A stretch of 64,000 bases of DNA. It comes from AC-37 sp036389295. GTDB lineage: Bacteria; Actinomycetota; Thermoleophilia; Solirubrobacterales; Thermoleophilaceae. Where the stretch lies: positions 23,869 to 87,868 of the forward strand of contig DASVQB010000004.1 of the NCBI GenBank assembly GCA_036389295.1, given 5' to 3'. Positions 1 through 8,059 of this stretch are shown here, in pieces. Position 1 is the first letter of the stretch. Every line of letters begins with the position of its first letter. Below the pieces are notes generated by a model. The model saw only the letters and a program-made list of their open reading frames with translations, was not told the DNA's origin and did no database searches. Made by a program: the position numbers and the translations under genes.

Positions 1-946
1 GGCCCATCGATCCGGGCCGCACGGGCGGCCCGATCGGCATCCCGGTCAGCGCGCCGGTCTCGGTCTGCCCGTAGCCGTCGTGGACCTCGAGCCCGGTCGC
101 CTCGCGCCAGGCGCGCACGACCTCGGGATTCAGCGGCTCGCCGGCCGCGACCAGGTGGCGCAGGCGGGGGAGGGGCCGCAGCTCGGCGCGCTTGGCGATG
201 GCCCGGTACTCGGTCGGCGCCATGCAGAGCACGCTCACGGCCTCGCGCTCGAGAACGTCGAGCCGCTCCGCCGGGTCGAAGCGGGCGTCGTGGAGGAGGG
301 CGGAGGCGCCGCGCAGCCACGGCGCGACGAACGCGTTGCGGGCCGACTTCGACCAGCCGCTCGCCGCGGTGCACCACGTCAGCTCGCCCTCGCGGGCCCC
401 GAACCAGTGCTCGGCCTGCACGCGCTGGCCGGCCAAGTAGCGCTGGCCGTGGCGGATCGGCTTGGGCTCGCCGGCCGTGCCCGACGTGAACGTGATCAGC
501 GCCGGGTCGTCGGGCCCGAGGTCGGCGGCGGGGGCGGGGTCGGCCTCGTAGAGCCGCCCGTCGGGGACCGTCAGGACCGGCCCGTCGAACCCGGTCGCCT
601 CGACCGCCTCGAGGTCGCGCTCGTCGACCAGCACGAGCCGCGGCGAGACGGCGTCGACCCGGAGCCGCAGGTCGCGCGGGCGGAGCTGCTCGTTGCACGG
701 CAGGGCGACGGCCCCGATCCGGAAGCACGCGACCATCGCGAGGACCCAGTCCGGCCGGTTCCCGACCACGGTCATCACCACGTCGCCGCGCCCGACGCCG
801 CGCGCGAGGAGCGTCCCGGCGAGCCGGGACGAGCGGTCGGCGACCTCGCCGAACCCCAGGACCGAGCGCGAGCCGTCGCGGCCGAGCGCGACGAGCGCCG
901 TGCGGTCCGCCGGCGCCGCCTCGACCACGTCTGTGGCGAAGTTCAC
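1..946 (-). CDS. AMP-dependent acyl-CoA synthetase (3' part lies outside the window)
   Basis: Reverse-strand reading frame open from the GTG at 946 to the window edge, so only the N-terminal ~315 residues are present. An ANL-superfamily adenylation enzyme: it would activate a carboxylic acid to acyl-AMP and then acyl-CoA. Visible motifs are the P-loop-like TFTSGTAGEPKPI, the WCTAASGWSKSARN stretch typical of medium-chain acyl-CoA synthetase (ACSM-like) relatives, and the YGQTETG adenylate-binding motif near the edge. The GTG was chosen because the family N-terminus begins just there; no strong ribosome site is seen. Substrate cannot be named. Divergent from the riboswitch-controlled hydrolase. 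Family assignment is firm. Confidence 0.85.
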   Translation of the reverse strand, partial: MNFATDVVEAAPADRTALVALGRDGSRSVLGFGEVADRSSRLAGTLLARGVGRGDVVMTVVGNRPDWVLAMVACFRIGAVALPCNEQLRPRDLRLRVDAVSPRLVLVDERDLEAVEATGFDGPVLTVPDGRLYEADPAPAADLGPDDPALITFTSGTAGEPKPIRHGQRYLAGQRVQAEHWFGAREGELTWCTAASGWSKSARNAFVAPWLRGASALLHDARFDPAERLDVLEREAVSVLCMAPTEYRAIAKRAELRPLPRLRHLVAAGEPLNPEVVRAWREATGLEVHDGYGQTETGALTGMPIGPPVRPGSMG

Positions 947-1211
947 GGTTCGCCCGCCCGCGGGTGCCGGCCGGCGGCCGGCCGGCCGTCTCCACGACCC
1001 GGCAAGAAGCGCTTCACGACCGGGGATCGTACGGGTCCGCCCACCGCGGCCGGCCCGCCCCGCGGCTCCCCGCGAACCGCTCGGGCGGGCGCGTCGGCGC
1101 TCCCGATCCTTGTGCCATTCGGCTCTAGCAAGCGGAATTCGCGTTTGAGGGCTAAAGCCGAGCGGGAATAGCGCCGAGGAGAAGTTCCGTTGCCGCCGTC
1201 TGCTACGGTGG

Positions 1212-1336
1212 CGCCCACGCCGAATCCGCCGCCTAGGCGGAGCGGGGGACCCAAGTTCCGGGGCGAATCTCCTCAGGGAGAGGCGCGAGCTCTTTCAGCG
1301 CCAGCCCGTCAGCTAACCCCGCAGGCGGACGAAAGA
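1212..1336 (+). promoter_or_regulatory. Cyclic di-AMP (ydaO/yuaA-type) riboswitch
   Basis: The leader of the downstream hydrolase carries hallmarks of the ydaO class: GCCGAATCCGCCGC near 1218, GGCGGAGCGGGGGACCCAA at 1236-1254, GGGGCGAATC near 1259, then CCCGTCAGCTAACC at 1305-1318 and CGCAGGCG at 1320-1327, ending just before GAAAGAGA and the ATG at 1339. A TACGGT hexamer at 1204-1209 fits a -10 element placing the RNA start near 1215. In actinobacteria this class binds c-di-AMP and usually turns off cell-wall hydrolase genes. The rest of 947-1203 shows no gene. Called by motif recognition, not by a covariance model. Confidence 0.85.
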
Positions 1337-1338
1337 GA

Positions 1339-1884
1339 ATGTCCAAGCGCGCACACACGATCCTGCTCGCCGCGTTCCTCGCGGCGCTCTGCCTCCTTCC
1401 GGGGACCGCCGTCGCGCAGTCCACCGGCGGGGCGCAGTACCAGCCGCCGCCCGAGAAGGCGACGATCGTCAACGGCAGGGCCGTCGCGCCGGCCAACGCG
1501 CCCGACGCCGTCCGCCGGATCATCGCCGCGGGCAACCGGATCGTCGAGAAGCCGTACCGCTACGGCGGCGGCCACGCGAAGTTCGCCGACACCGGCTACG
1601 ACTGCTCCGGCACCGTGTCCTACGCCCTCCGCGGCGCGCGCCTGCTCGACCGGCCGCTGGACTCCTCGGACTTCATGAGCTGGGGCCAGCCGGGCAAGGG
1701 CCTCTGGGTCACCGTCTACACGAACCCGGGCCACGCCTACATGATCGTCGCCGGGCTCCGGCTCGACACCGGCTTCCGCGACGCCTACGGCCGCAAGCAC
1801 GGCGCCAAGCCCGGCAGCGGCCCCCGCTGGGGCAGGCCGCGCCCGACCGACGGCTACACGGCTCGCCACCCGCTCGACCTCTAG
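1339..1884 (+). CDS. Secreted NlpC/P60-like peptidoglycan hydrolase
   Basis: 181 residues with an N-terminal signal peptide (hydrophobic stretch ~8-22, ending AVAQ). The rest is a compact papain-like NlpC/P60-type domain: KPYRYGGGHAKF, then the catalytic-cysteine motif TGYDCSGTVSYAL (Cys ~93), and GHAYMIV supplying the probable catalytic histidine. It would cut stem-peptide bonds in peptidoglycan outside the membrane. The ATG follows GAAAGAGA and lies directly behind a c-di-AMP riboswitch, the standard control of such hydrolases in actinobacteria. No SH3 or peptidoglycan-binding domain is attached, so this is a catalytic-domain-only form. Confidence 0.85.
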   Translation: MSKRAHTILLAAFLAALCLLPGTAVAQSTGGAQYQPPPEKATIVNGRAVAPANAPDAVRRIIAAGNRIVEKPYRYGGGHAKFADTGYDCSGTVSYALRGARLLDRPLDSSDFMSWGQPGKGLWVTVYTNPGHAYMIVAGLRLDTGFRDAYGRKHGAKPGSGPRWGRPRPTDGYTARHPLDL

Positions 1885-1911
1885 AGCCGGCCCGCCGGGC
1901 CCACCCGGCAC

Positions 1912-1957
1912 CGAACGTCCATTTCGCCACCGCATACGGGGGTCGAATGGACGTTCG
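1912..1957. repeat. 12-bp perfect inverted repeat, probable terminator
   Basis: CGAACGTCCATT at 1912-1923 is matched by its exact complement AATGGACGTTCG at 1946-1957, with a 22-nt loop containing CCGCATACGG. It lies 28 nt after the hydrolase stop and before the promoter-like TAGACT (1984-1989) of the acyl-CoA dehydrogenase. A terminator is the simplest reading, although no T-run follows; an operator for the next gene is possible. Confidence 0.55.
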
Positions 1958-2025
1958 CCCTCGGAGGTCGGTGCCCCGCGGGCTAGACTGATCCGCCCGT
2001 CCTAGCCGCCGACCAGGAGCCCGAT

Positions 2026-3231
2026 TTGGCCGTCGCCACCACGTACCAGGACAAGACCGACGAGCAGCGCGCGATCACCGAGATGGTCCACCAGTTCGTG
2101 GACGAGCAGGTGATCCCGATCGCCGAGGAGCACGACCACGAGGACAAGTTCCCCGAGGCCGTCGTGGAGCAGATGAAGGAGCTCGGGCTGTTCGGCGTGA
2201 CGATCCCGGAGGAGTACGGCGGGATGGGGCTCGACCTGACGACCTACGCGATGATCGTCGAGGAGCTCTCGCGCGGCTGGATCTCGATCTCGGGGATCGT
2301 GAACACGCACTTCATCGGCTCGTACCTGCTGATGAAGTTCGGGACCGACGACCAGAAGGAGCGGTTCCTGCCGCGCATGGCCACCGGCGAGGTCCGGGCC
2401 GCCTTCTCGCTCTCCGAGCCCGGGCTCGGCTCCGACGTGCAGGCGATCTCGACGCGCGCCAAGCAGGACGGCGACGGCTGGGTGATCAACGGGACCAAGA
2501 TGTGGGTCACGAACGGGCTGATGTCCGGCGTGGTCTTCCTGCTCGCCAAGTCGGACCCCGACGCCGACCCGCCCTACCGCGGCATGACCTGCTTCCTCAC
2601 CGAGAAGGAGCCGGGGGCCGCGGAGAACTCGGGCGACCACGCCGGGCTCACGATCCCGCCCAAGATCAAGAAGATGGGCTACAAGGGCGTCGAGTCGACG
2701 GAGCTGGTCTACGAGGACTACCGCTGCCCCGCCGAGAACGTGCTGGGCGGCGAGGAGGGCGTCGGCAACGGCTTCAAGTACATGATGGACGCGCTCGAGG
2801 TCGGCCGCGTGAACGTCGCCGCCCGCGGCGTCGGCATCGCGCAGCGCGCGCTCGAGCTGGCCCTCCGCTACTCGCAGGAGCGCTCGACGTTCGGCAAGCC
2901 GATCGCCCAGCACCAGGCGATCCAGTTCAAGCTCGCCGACATGGCCACGAAGGTCGAGGCGGCCCGGCTCCTCACGCTCAAGGCCGCGCGCATGAAGGAC
3001 GCCGGGCAGCGCTCGGACCTCGAGGCCGGGATGGCGAAGCTGTTCGCCTCCGAGGCCGGCAAGGAGGTCGTGGAGGAGGCGTTCCGCATCCACGGCGGCT
3101 ACGGCTACTCCAAGGAGTACGAGATCGAGCGGCTCTACCGCGACGCGCCGCTGCTCCTGATCGGGGAGGGCACCTCGGAGATCCAGCGGATGGTCATCGG
3201 CAAGAAGCTGCTCCAGCGGCACAAGATCTGA
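2026..3231 (+). CDS. Acyl-CoA dehydrogenase, candidate methylsuccinyl-CoA dehydrogenase
   Basis: 401-residue FAD-dependent acyl-CoA dehydrogenase oxidising an acyl-CoA thioester to the 2,3-enoyl form. Family signatures are FSLSEPGLGSD (FAD/substrate loop), TKMWVTNG, RSTFGKPIAQHQAIQ and the C-terminal GEGTSEIQRMVI region with the expected catalytic glutamate. The TTG start is supported by AGGAG at 2015-2019, six bases upstream, and a TAGACT -10 at 1984. Because crotonyl-CoA carboxylase, ethylmalonyl-CoA mutase, mesaconyl-CoA hydratase and malyl-CoA lyase are in the same window, methylsuccinyl-CoA is a plausible substrate. It is shorter than the ~550-residue proteobacterial Mcd, so the specificity is inference. 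Confidence 0.85.
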   Translation: MAVATTYQDKTDEQRAITEMVHQFVDEQVIPIAEEHDHEDKFPEAVVEQMKELGLFGVTIPEEYGGMGLDLTTYAMIVEELSRGWISISGIVNTHFIGSYLLMKFGTDDQKERFLPRMATGEVRAAFSLSEPGLGSDVQAISTRAKQDGDGWVINGTKMWVTNGLMSGVVFLLAKSDPDADPPYRGMTCFLTEKEPGAAENSGDHAGLTIPPKIKKMGYKGVESTELVYEDYRCPAENVLGGEEGVGNGFKYMMDALEVGRVNVAARGVGIAQRALELALRYSQERSTFGKPIAQHQAIQFKLADMATKVEAARLLTLKAARMKDAGQRSDLEAGMAKLFASEAGKEVVEEAFRIHGGYGYSKEYEIERLYRDAPLLLIGEGTSEIQRMVIGKKLLQRHKI

Positions 3232-3245
3232 GCGCGCACCCGATC

Positions 3246-3653
3246 GTGTGCCCTCGGGGCCGCCATCAGCCGGAGGTGCTCGCCGCCGGCGGGCTCGTGT
3301 GCCGTGACGGCGAGCGCGGCGTCGAGGTTGCCGTCGTCCACCGGCCGAAGTACGACGACTGGAGCCTGCCGAAGGGCAAGCTCGACCCCGGCGAGGGCTT
3401 CGAGGACGCGGCGCTGCGGGAGGTGGAGGAGGAGACCGGGCTCCGCTGCCGGCTCGGCCGGGAGCTGGGCGAGGCGAGCTACCGCGACCGCCACGGTCGC
3501 CCGAAGCAGGTGCGCTACTGGGCGATGACCGCGATCGGCGGCGAGTTCGAGCCGAACCGCGAAGTCGACGAGCTCCGCTGGGTCCCCGTGCGGGAGGCGG
3601 GGGAGCTCCTGAGCTACGGGTTCGACCGCGAGCTCGTGGAGCGGCTCGGGTGA
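3246..3653 (+). CDS. Nudix hydrolase (MutT-like)
   Basis: About 135 residues carrying a perfect Nudix box: GKLDPGEGFEDAALREVEEE followed by TGL, matching Gx5Ex7REUxEExGU. Preceding HRPKYDDWSLPKGKL is typical of MutT/diadenosine-polyphosphate-type members, which hydrolyse nucleoside diphosphates linked to another moiety. The start is uncertain: GTG at 3246 and GTG at 3276 are both in frame and neither has a clear ribosome site. It ends in a GTGA overlap with the MFS transporter, so the two are probably translationally coupled. There is no C-terminal phosphatase domain like that of mycobacterial MutT1. Confidence 0.85.
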   Translation: MCPRGRHQPEVLAAGGLVCRDGERGVEVAVVHRPKYDDWSLPKGKLDPGEGFEDAALREVEEETGLRCRLGRELGEASYRDRHGRPKQVRYWAMTAIGGEFEPNREVDELRWVPVREAGELLSYGFDRELVERLG

Positions 3654-5227
3654 CCGAGCGCCGCAACCCGCCGATCGAGGAGCTCTACGCCCGCCGCTGG
3701 CGGATCTGGGCCGTCGCCATGACCGGCCTCTTCATGGCGCTGATCGACATCACGATCGTGAACATCACGATCCCGACGCTCCAGCGCGAGCTCGACGCCG
3801 GAGTCGACACCGTCTCGTGGGTGCTGAACGCCTACAACATGGTGTTCGCGGTGGTGCTGGTCTCGATGGGCCGGCTCGCCGACCAGTTCGGCCGCAAGCG
3901 GTTCTTCCTGCTCGGCCTCGGGCTGTTCACGGTCGGCTCGCTCCTCTGCGGGCTCGCCGGCTCGATCGACGCGCTGATCGCGTTCCGCGTCGTCCAGGGG
4001 CTCGGCGCCGGTGTGCTGGCCCCGCTCGCGCTGGCCCTCACCACGCTGATCTTCCCGCCGCAGCAGCGCGGGCTCGGGATCGCGCTGCTGGCCGTGGTGG
4101 CCAACGTCGCCGCCGCGATCGGCCCGCCGCTGGGCGGCCTGCTCCTCGAGGTGGCGAGCTGGCACTGGATCTTCCTCGTGAACGTCCCGATCGGCATGGC
4201 CGGGATCGCGATGGCGTACCGCGTGATGCCCGAGACCTACGACGTCGAGGCGGGCCGGCGGATCGACCTGGTGGGGATGGCGCTCCTCGGCGGCTCGGTC
4301 TTCGCGCTCACCTACGCGCTCGTCGAGGGCAACGACCGCGGCTGGGGCTCGACGGCGATCGTCGGCCTGTTCGCCGCGTCCGCGGTCCTGGCCGCCGGGT
4401 TCGCCCTCTCGCAGCGCTACGGCCGCTACCCGATGCTCACCCGCGGGCTCGTCCGCAACCGCCAGTTCGTGGGCGCGAGCGTCGCCTTCGTCCTGTTCGG
4501 GGTCGGGGTGATGGGCCAGCTGTTCATGATGGTGCTGCTCCTCACCGACCTGTGGGGCTACTCCCAGCTCGAGGCGGCGTTCGCGATCGCGCCGATCCCG
4601 TTCCTCGGCCTCTTGGTCGCGCCGCTGGTGGGCCGGCTGGCCGACCGCGTGCCGCCGCGCGTCCTCGGCATCCCGGCCATGCTCGGGATGGCCGGCGGGC
4701 TCGTGTGGCTCGCGTCGGCCCCGGCCGAGCCGCACTACCTCCACGTGCTGCCGGCGCTCGTGCTGACCGGCGCCTCGATGGGCGCGGGCTTCCCGGCGAT
4801 CAACGTCGGGGCGATGGCGGCCGTCCGCGGGCCGGAGCTCGGCCTCGGCTCGGGGATCGTGAACATGTCGCGGCAGATCGGGTTCTCGGTCGGCGTGGCG
4901 CTGCTCGTGGCGGTGTTCACGGGGGCGATCGACGACAACGTGGGGGAGGCCCGCGCGACGGCGGCCCGCGAGACCGCCGCCGCCGGCTACGCGCCGGGCG
5001 CCCGCGAGGGGCTGCTTCGGCGAGCGTTCACGAACCCGGCGGAGGACGGCCACCGGCAGCTCGATCCGCACAACGCCGTCGAGCGCCGCGTCGAGCGGCT
5101 CGCCGACGGCGCCGCGCGCGACGCGTTCGCCTCCGCGTTCCGGGTGGCGGGGCTCTGCGTCCTCCTCAGCGTGCCGTTCGCCCTCCTGATGCGCAGGCGG
5201 CCGTCGGACGCTCGCGGGGCGAGCTAG
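3650..5227 (+). CDS. MFS drug/proton antiporter, DHA2 (EmrB/QacA) family
   Basis: 525 residues with about fourteen hydrophobic segments. N-terminal features match DHA2 exporters: LIDITIVNITIPTLQREL in the first helix, GRLADQFGRKR as the cytoplasmic loop 2-3 motif, and GPPLGGLLLE as the antiporter motif C. It should export hydrophobic or amphipathic compounds using proton motive force; the substrate is unknown. The GTG start overlaps the Nudix stop by 4 nt (GTGA). A soluble loop rich in Arg/Ala lies before the last helix (~residues 430-495). Confidence 0.85.
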   Translation: MTERRNPPIEELYARRWRIWAVAMTGLFMALIDITIVNITIPTLQRELDAGVDTVSWVLNAYNMVFAVVLVSMGRLADQFGRKRFFLLGLGLFTVGSLLCGLAGSIDALIAFRVVQGLGAGVLAPLALALTTLIFPPQQRGLGIALLAVVANVAAAIGPPLGGLLLEVASWHWIFLVNVPIGMAGIAMAYRVMPETYDVEAGRRIDLVGMALLGGSVFALTYALVEGNDRGWGSTAIVGLFAASAVLAAGFALSQRYGRYPMLTRGLVRNRQFVGASVAFVLFGVGVMGQLFMMVLLLTDLWGYSQLEAAFAIAPIPFLGLLVAPLVGRLADRVPPRVLGIPAMLGMAGGLVWLASAPAEPHYLHVLPALVLTGASMGAGFPAINVGAMAAVRGPELGLGSGIVNMSRQIGFSVGVALLVAVFTGAIDDNVGEARATAARETAAAGYAPGAREGLLRRAFTNPAEDGHRQLDPHNAVERRVERLADGAARDAFASAFRVAGLCVLLSVPFALLMRRRPSDARGAS

Positions 5228-5238
5228 GCTCCCGGGCG

Positions 5239-5601
5239 ATGAGCACCGCCGACACCCGTGCGCTGATCGAGAAGGCGGTCGGGCAGTTCCAGGAGGAGGT
5301 GCCGGCGCTCAGGCAGCTGAAGCTCGTGATCCGGCTGGAGCTGCGAGCCCGCGGCGGCGACGCCCCGGTGTGGCGGGTCGAGCTGCCCGGGCCCAGGGTC
5401 TCCCGGGACCCGGCCGGCGACGCCCGGGTCGAGATCGCCGTGCCGCGCTCGCACTTCAACGAGCTGGTCGAGGACGGCCGCCTCAAGCACTGGGTCGACG
5501 CGCACGAGAAGGGCCACGTGAGCGTGGCCGGCGACGCCGCGGTGGTCAAGCTGGTCGGCAACGTGATCCAGCGCAGGCTCGCCCGCGCCGGGTCACGCTA
5601 G
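5239..5601 (+). CDS. Small SCP2-like (sterol-carrier fold) protein
   Basis: 120 residues starting at an ATG eight nt after a TAGGCT hexamer (5225-5230), which suggests a leaderless transcript. The second half, VEIAVPRSHFNELVEDGRL then KGHVSVAGDAAVVKLVGNVI, resembles the SCP2 lipid-carrier pattern in which hydrophobic residues alternate with a GD turn. SCP2-like domains bind lipids or CoA-linked acids, which would suit the surrounding acyl-CoA genes. Similarity is read by eye only. It converges on the ferredoxin gene. Confidence 0.5.
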   Translation: MSTADTRALIEKAVGQFQEEVPALRQLKLVIRLELRARGGDAPVWRVELPGPRVSRDPAGDARVEIAVPRSHFNELVEDGRLKHWVDAHEKGHVSVAGDAAVVKLVGNVIQRRLARAGSR

Positions 5602-5620
5602 GCGCCGGCCGACGGCCGGC

Positions 5621-5863
5621 CTACTCGCCGCGCTCGAGCGCCGTGCCGTCGTACAGCTTGCGGACCCGCAGCTTGCCCGGCGGGGCCTCGCGGATGCAGA
5701 GCTCGCAGAGGACGCACTCGTCGAGGTTCTCCTCGACCACGTCGACGCGGCCCTCGCGCGCCGCGTAGATGTCCACCGGGCAGGCGTCCTCGAGCCGCTT
5801 GGCCAGGTCGGCGTCGCCCGCGATCGAGTCGTCCAGCTCGACGTCGATGAAGATGCCGGGCAT
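5621..5863 (-). CDS. Small single-cluster [4Fe-4S] ferredoxin-like protein
   Basis: 80 residues. The four cysteines are DACPVDIY (Cys ~29) and the CVLCELC triplet (~50-56), enough for one [4Fe-4S] cluster arranged as in FixX-like ferredoxins, where the CP cysteine comes first. The usual second cluster is absent. It is the last gene of a leftward operon (malyl-CoA lyase, CoA ligase beta, CoA ligase alpha, ferredoxin), 37 nt after the alpha subunit. Why a CoA-ligase operon needs an electron carrier is unclear. It may partner an FAD dehydrogenase or a reductase encoded elsewhere. Confidence 0.8.
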   Translation of the reverse strand: MPGIFIDVELDDSIAGDADLAKRLEDACPVDIYAAREGRVDVVEENLDECVLCELCIREAPPGKLRVRKLYDGTALERGE

Positions 5864-5900
5864 CAGCCGCCTCGCTCCGGGGTGGGGTCGGGCGCGGGGC

Positions 5901-6815
5901 TCACGCGGCCAGCCGCTCCCGCATCAGGTCCGGGATCTCGGAGATCCCCTCGGCCACGGCGATGCCGGCCGACGCCAGCCGGGCGATCTTCTCGCTGGCC
6001 GTGTCCGCCTTGCCCTCGACGATCGTGCCGGCGTGGCCGAAGCTCATGCCGGGCATCTCGTCCATGAAGCGGCCCGCCATGAACGCGACGATCGGCAGCC
6101 GCGACCCGTTCTCCGTGACCCAGCGCGCCAGCTCGGCCTCCATGCGGCCGCCCGGCTCGGAGTAGATCACGATGCCCTCGGTCTGCTCGTCGGCCTCGAA
6201 CAGCGGCATCAGCTCCGCGTAGGTCGAGCCGATGATCGCGTCGCCGCCGATCGAGATCGCGGTCGAGACGCCGAGGCCGGCGGCGGTCAGCGTCGAGGAG
6301 ATCTCGGTGGTCATCCCGCCGCTGCGCGACATCACGCCGATCCTGCCGGGTTGGTACGCCTTCTGGGCGTCGCGCGCGGGGCCTCCGATCCCGCCCATCT
6401 TCGCCACGCCGGGACGGATGATGCCGAGGCAGTTCGGCCCGATGATGCGAGCGCCGCGGAGCCCGGCCAGCTCGACCATCTGCGCCACGTCGTAGCGCGG
6501 GATCCGCTCGGTGACGATCACGATCAGCCGGATGCCGGCCTCGATCGCCTCGAACACGGCGTCGCGGGTGAAGGCGGGGGGGACGGTGACGACGGACCCG
6601 TCCGGCACGCTGCCGACCTCGTCCACGAGCTGGGCCACGGAGTCGTAGACGGGGACGCCGTGGACCTCGCGCCCCCGGCGGCCGGGGGTGACGCCCCCGA
6701 CGATCCGGGAGCCGTAGTCGAGGCACTCCCGGGTCAGGTTCACCGCCTCGCGGCCGGTGATGCCCTGGACGATGAACGTCGTGTCCCGGTCGATCAGGTG
6801 CGATGCGCCGCTCAC
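5901..6815 (-). CDS. Succinyl-CoA-ligase-type alpha subunit (candidate malate-CoA ligase)
   Basis: 304 residues with the SucD fold: an N-terminal CoA-binding Rossmann domain (FIVQGITGREAVN, residues ~14-26), GPNCLGIIRPG, and the phosphohistidine motif FGHAGTIVEG near residue 260. With the beta subunit it would interconvert an acyl-CoA and ADP/phosphate with the free acid and ATP. The neighbouring malyl-CoA lyase makes malyl-CoA/malate a likely substrate, as for MtkAB of the serine cycle. The sequence is not close to canonical TCA-cycle SucD by eye. Its ATG overlaps the beta-subunit stop by 4 nt. Confidence 0.8.
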   Translation of the reverse strand: MSGASHLIDRDTTFIVQGITGREAVNLTRECLDYGSRIVGGVTPGRRGREVHGVPVYDSVAQLVDEVGSVPDGSVVTVPPAFTRDAVFEAIEAGIRLIVIVTERIPRYDVAQMVELAGLRGARIIGPNCLGIIRPGVAKMGGIGGPARDAQKAYQPGRIGVMSRSGGMTTEISSTLTAAGLGVSTAISIGGDAIIGSTYAELMPLFEADEQTEGIVIYSEPGGRMEAELARWVTENGSRLPIVAFMAGRFMDEMPGMSFGHAGTIVEGKADTASEKIARLASAGIAVAEGISEIPDLMRERLAA

Positions 6816-8035
6816 GCCGCGGTCCCCTCGGCGGCGACCCCGATCTTCTCGACCGCCCGCTTGGCGGCCTCGTGCATCGACACGGAGCGGTCGTAGTACT
6901 CGACGCCGTACTTCTCGAGGATCTTGAAGCCCTCCTCCTCCCAGGCGCCCGGGATGCGGAAGACGGCGACCTTCTCGGCCGGGTCGTGGCCCAGCTCGAG
7001 GCAGGCCTTGATCACGCCGCGGGCCACGATGTCGACGCGGGTGTTCGAGACGATCGACATCATCACGGCGATCTTCTCGACGCCCGGCTTCTGGAGGACC
7101 AGCTTGGTGAGGTTGCAGGCCTTGGAGACGCTCGGGTTGCCGCCGATCTCGCAGTAGTTCGCGGGCCGGCCGCCGTGGCCCCGGACCGCGTCGAACAGCG
7201 TCAGCGAGCCGCCGCCCGCGCCGATCACGAGGCCGAGGTTGCCGTCGAACTCGGTCACGTTGCCGGCCACGCCGCGGTGGTCGACGGCGTCGATCTGCTC
7301 GCCCTTGATCTCGAAGTCGGTCGGCTCGCGGGCCTCGCGCGTCTCCTCGTCGCCGATCCCCAGCTCGGCCAGCAGCTCCTTCTGCCGCGGGCGGGCCTCG
7401 TTCTCCATGTCCATGTGGGCGTCGACCGCCGCGAACGAGCCGTCCTCGAGCTTGGCGAGCGGGTTGATCTCGGCCAGCGTCATGTCGTACTTCACGAACA
7501 GCCGGGCCAGCTTGGAGAGGATCGGCGTGAGGCGGTTCAGGTCCGAGCCGGTGATGCCGACCGAGGCGATCGCGTCCTTCGCCCGGAAGTCCATGTGGGG
7601 GAGGACGGTGGAGAAGTGCCCGCGGCCGATCCGGTCCGGATGCTGTTCGGCGACCTCCTCGATGTCGATCCCTCCCATGTCGCTGAAGACGAACGTGGGG
7701 AGCTTCCGTACGCCGTCGTAGATGACGCCGGCGTAGTACTCCTGCGCGATCGGGGCCTTCTCGGCGATCAGCACCCCGCGCGGCATGTGGCCGTTGATCT
7801 CGAGCTGGAGGATGTCCCGGGCGTGGGCCTCGGCCTCCTCGGGCGTGTCGGCGAACTTCACGCCGCCGGCCTTCATCCGGCCGCCGGTGAGGACCTGCGA
7901 CTTGATGACGACGGGGCCGCCGATGTCGGCGGCCACCCGCTTGGCCTCCTCGGCGCTCGTGGCGAAGCCGTGTCCGGCCAGCGGGATGCCCTCCCTGGCC
8001 AGGATCTGGCGCGACTCGTACTCGAAGAACCTCAT
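6812..8035 (-). CDS. Succinyl-CoA-ligase-type beta subunit (candidate malate-CoA ligase)
   Basis: 407 residues, ATP-grasp plus C-terminal CoA-ligase domain. It begins MRFFEYESRQILAREGIPL as in SucC/MtkA, carries VVIKSQVLTGGRMKAGGV for nucleotide binding, and LAEINPLAKL for metal binding. The C-terminal half diverges from TCA-cycle SucC: the segment GGGSLTLFDAVRGHGGRPAN is followed by YCEIGGNPSVSKACNL, where canonical enzymes have a different glycine-rich loop. This marks an atypical subfamily. It lies 24 nt downstream of the malyl-CoA lyase gene and is coupled to the alpha subunit. Substrate by context is (S)-malate; succinate cannot be excluded. Confidence 0.8.
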   Translation of the reverse strand: MRFFEYESRQILAREGIPLAGHGFATSAEEAKRVAADIGGPVVIKSQVLTGGRMKAGGVKFADTPEEAEAHARDILQLEINGHMPRGVLIAEKAPIAQEYYAGVIYDGVRKLPTFVFSDMGGIDIEEVAEQHPDRIGRGHFSTVLPHMDFRAKDAIASVGITGSDLNRLTPILSKLARLFVKYDMTLAEINPLAKLEDGSFAAVDAHMDMENEARPRQKELLAELGIGDEETREAREPTDFEIKGEQIDAVDHRGVAGNVTEFDGNLGLVIGAGGGSLTLFDAVRGHGGRPANYCEIGGNPSVSKACNLTKLVLQKPGVEKIAVMMSIVSNTRVDIVARGVIKACLELGHDPAEKVAVFRIPGAWEEEGFKILEKYGVEYYDRSVSMHEAAKRAVEKIGVAAEGTAA

Positions 8036-8059
8036 GCGGCGGCGCGGAACCCTATCGGG

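Noticed and set aside
80..1171. Long open frame on the plus strand opposite the acyl-CoA synthetase
   Set aside because: It is an Arg/Gly/Ala-rich antisense shadow typical of GC-rich DNA; the minus strand carries clear adenylation motifs.
1912..1957. LexA (SOS) box suggested by CGAAC...GTTCG halves
   Set aside because: The halves are 22 nt apart, not the tight spacing of an actinobacterial SOS box, and neighbouring genes are not DNA-repair genes.
5901..8035. Ordinary TCA-cycle succinyl-CoA ligase sucCD
   Set aside because: The beta-subunit C-terminal loop is unlike canonical SucC and the operon context is malyl-CoA lyase; left as candidate malate-CoA ligase, not firmly assigned.
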